Assembly (NCBI GenBank): GCA_947504115.1
Contig: CANNGH010000002.1
Coordinates: 248,001-312,000 of the forward strand
Direction of reading: 5' to 3'
DNA: 64,000 bases
DNA from: an uncultured Sedimentitalea sp.
Lineage (GTDB): Bacteria > Pseudomonadota > Alphaproteobacteria > Rhodobacterales > Rhodobacteraceae
Below the pieces are notes generated by a model. It saw only the letters and a list, made by a program, of their open reading frames with translations, was not told the origin of the DNA and did no database searches. Both the position numbers and the translations under genes were made by a program. Shown here piece after piece: positions 64,000 to 64,000 of this stretch (position 1 is its first letter; every line of letters starts with the position of its first letter).

Positions 64000-64000
64000 C

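Noticed and set aside
1-64000. CRISPR array
   Set aside because: No set of regularly spaced short repeats was seen; the only short tandem repeat is the 25-bp duplication in the antitoxin.

Overview
The window looks like a chromosome segment of an alphaproteobacterium of the Rhodobacteraceae (Roseobacter/Rhodobacter group). Reasons: high G+C codon use in the flanks; a Pcs-type phosphatidylcholine synthase; the tight phaC / MaoC-phosphate acyltransferase / acetate kinase / FabI cluster; the trgB-cysK pair known from Rhodobacter sphaeroides; and the ycjX-GNAT-ycjF arrangement. Everything here was read by eye from the sequence and the ORF track; family names come from remembered family features, not from searches.

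Backbone, left (1-24.3 kb): pcs; a GreA/GreB-type factor; an EamA permease; a PAS protein; ileS; a VIT-family protein; a very large DUF2339 membrane protein; the ycjX-GNAT-ycjF operon; truA; an overlapping four-gene operon phaC - MaoC/PTA - ackA - fabI (storage polymer and acyl-phosphate metabolism); and an exporter operon (HlyD adaptor, RbbA-like double ATPase/permease, second permease) behind a TetR regulator.

Accessory region (24.3-59.27 kb), a stack of mobile and decaying elements: (a) a decayed ParD/ParE pair, a small HTH protein and a three-gene unit made of a large serine recombinase (one frameshift) and two ParB-like proteins with ATGA overlaps; (b) a prophage remnant (tail terminator-like, tail tube, a chaperone/tape-measure chimera, a DUF2460 stump) cut by an IS256-family remnant that itself carries two copies of a 48-bp palindromic repeat; (c) a plus-strand, defence-like block: an unknown 285-aa protein, a DEDDh exonuclease, a RecD-like helicase and a TPR/OB-fold protein, followed by wreckage of a type I restriction locus (HsdR C-terminus, GIY-YIG nuclease) and IS debris; (d) a P4-like integrated island of about 15.3 kb from 43979 to 59270. 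The island is bounded by 15-bp direct repeats identical to the 3' end of a tRNA-Ser(GGA) gene, with matching G-rich tandem motifs just inside both ends. It carries a tyrosine integrase, a surface-glycan cargo (a GT4-GT2 fusion, an unknown protein, a sulfotransferase, a hexapeptide acyltransferase), three insertion sequences, and a replication module (AlpA, Toprim primase, DUF3987 helicase-like protein, two small cysteine-rich proteins).

Backbone, right (59.26-64 kb): tRNA-Ser, an MscS-type channel with a DUF3772 domain, cysK and a TrgB-like Nudix protein cut by the window edge.

The best candidate for an undescribed system is the exonuclease-helicase-TPR block at 35.9-41.6 kb; the recombinase/double-ParB unit is the second. 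Both are inferences from gene order and domain content.
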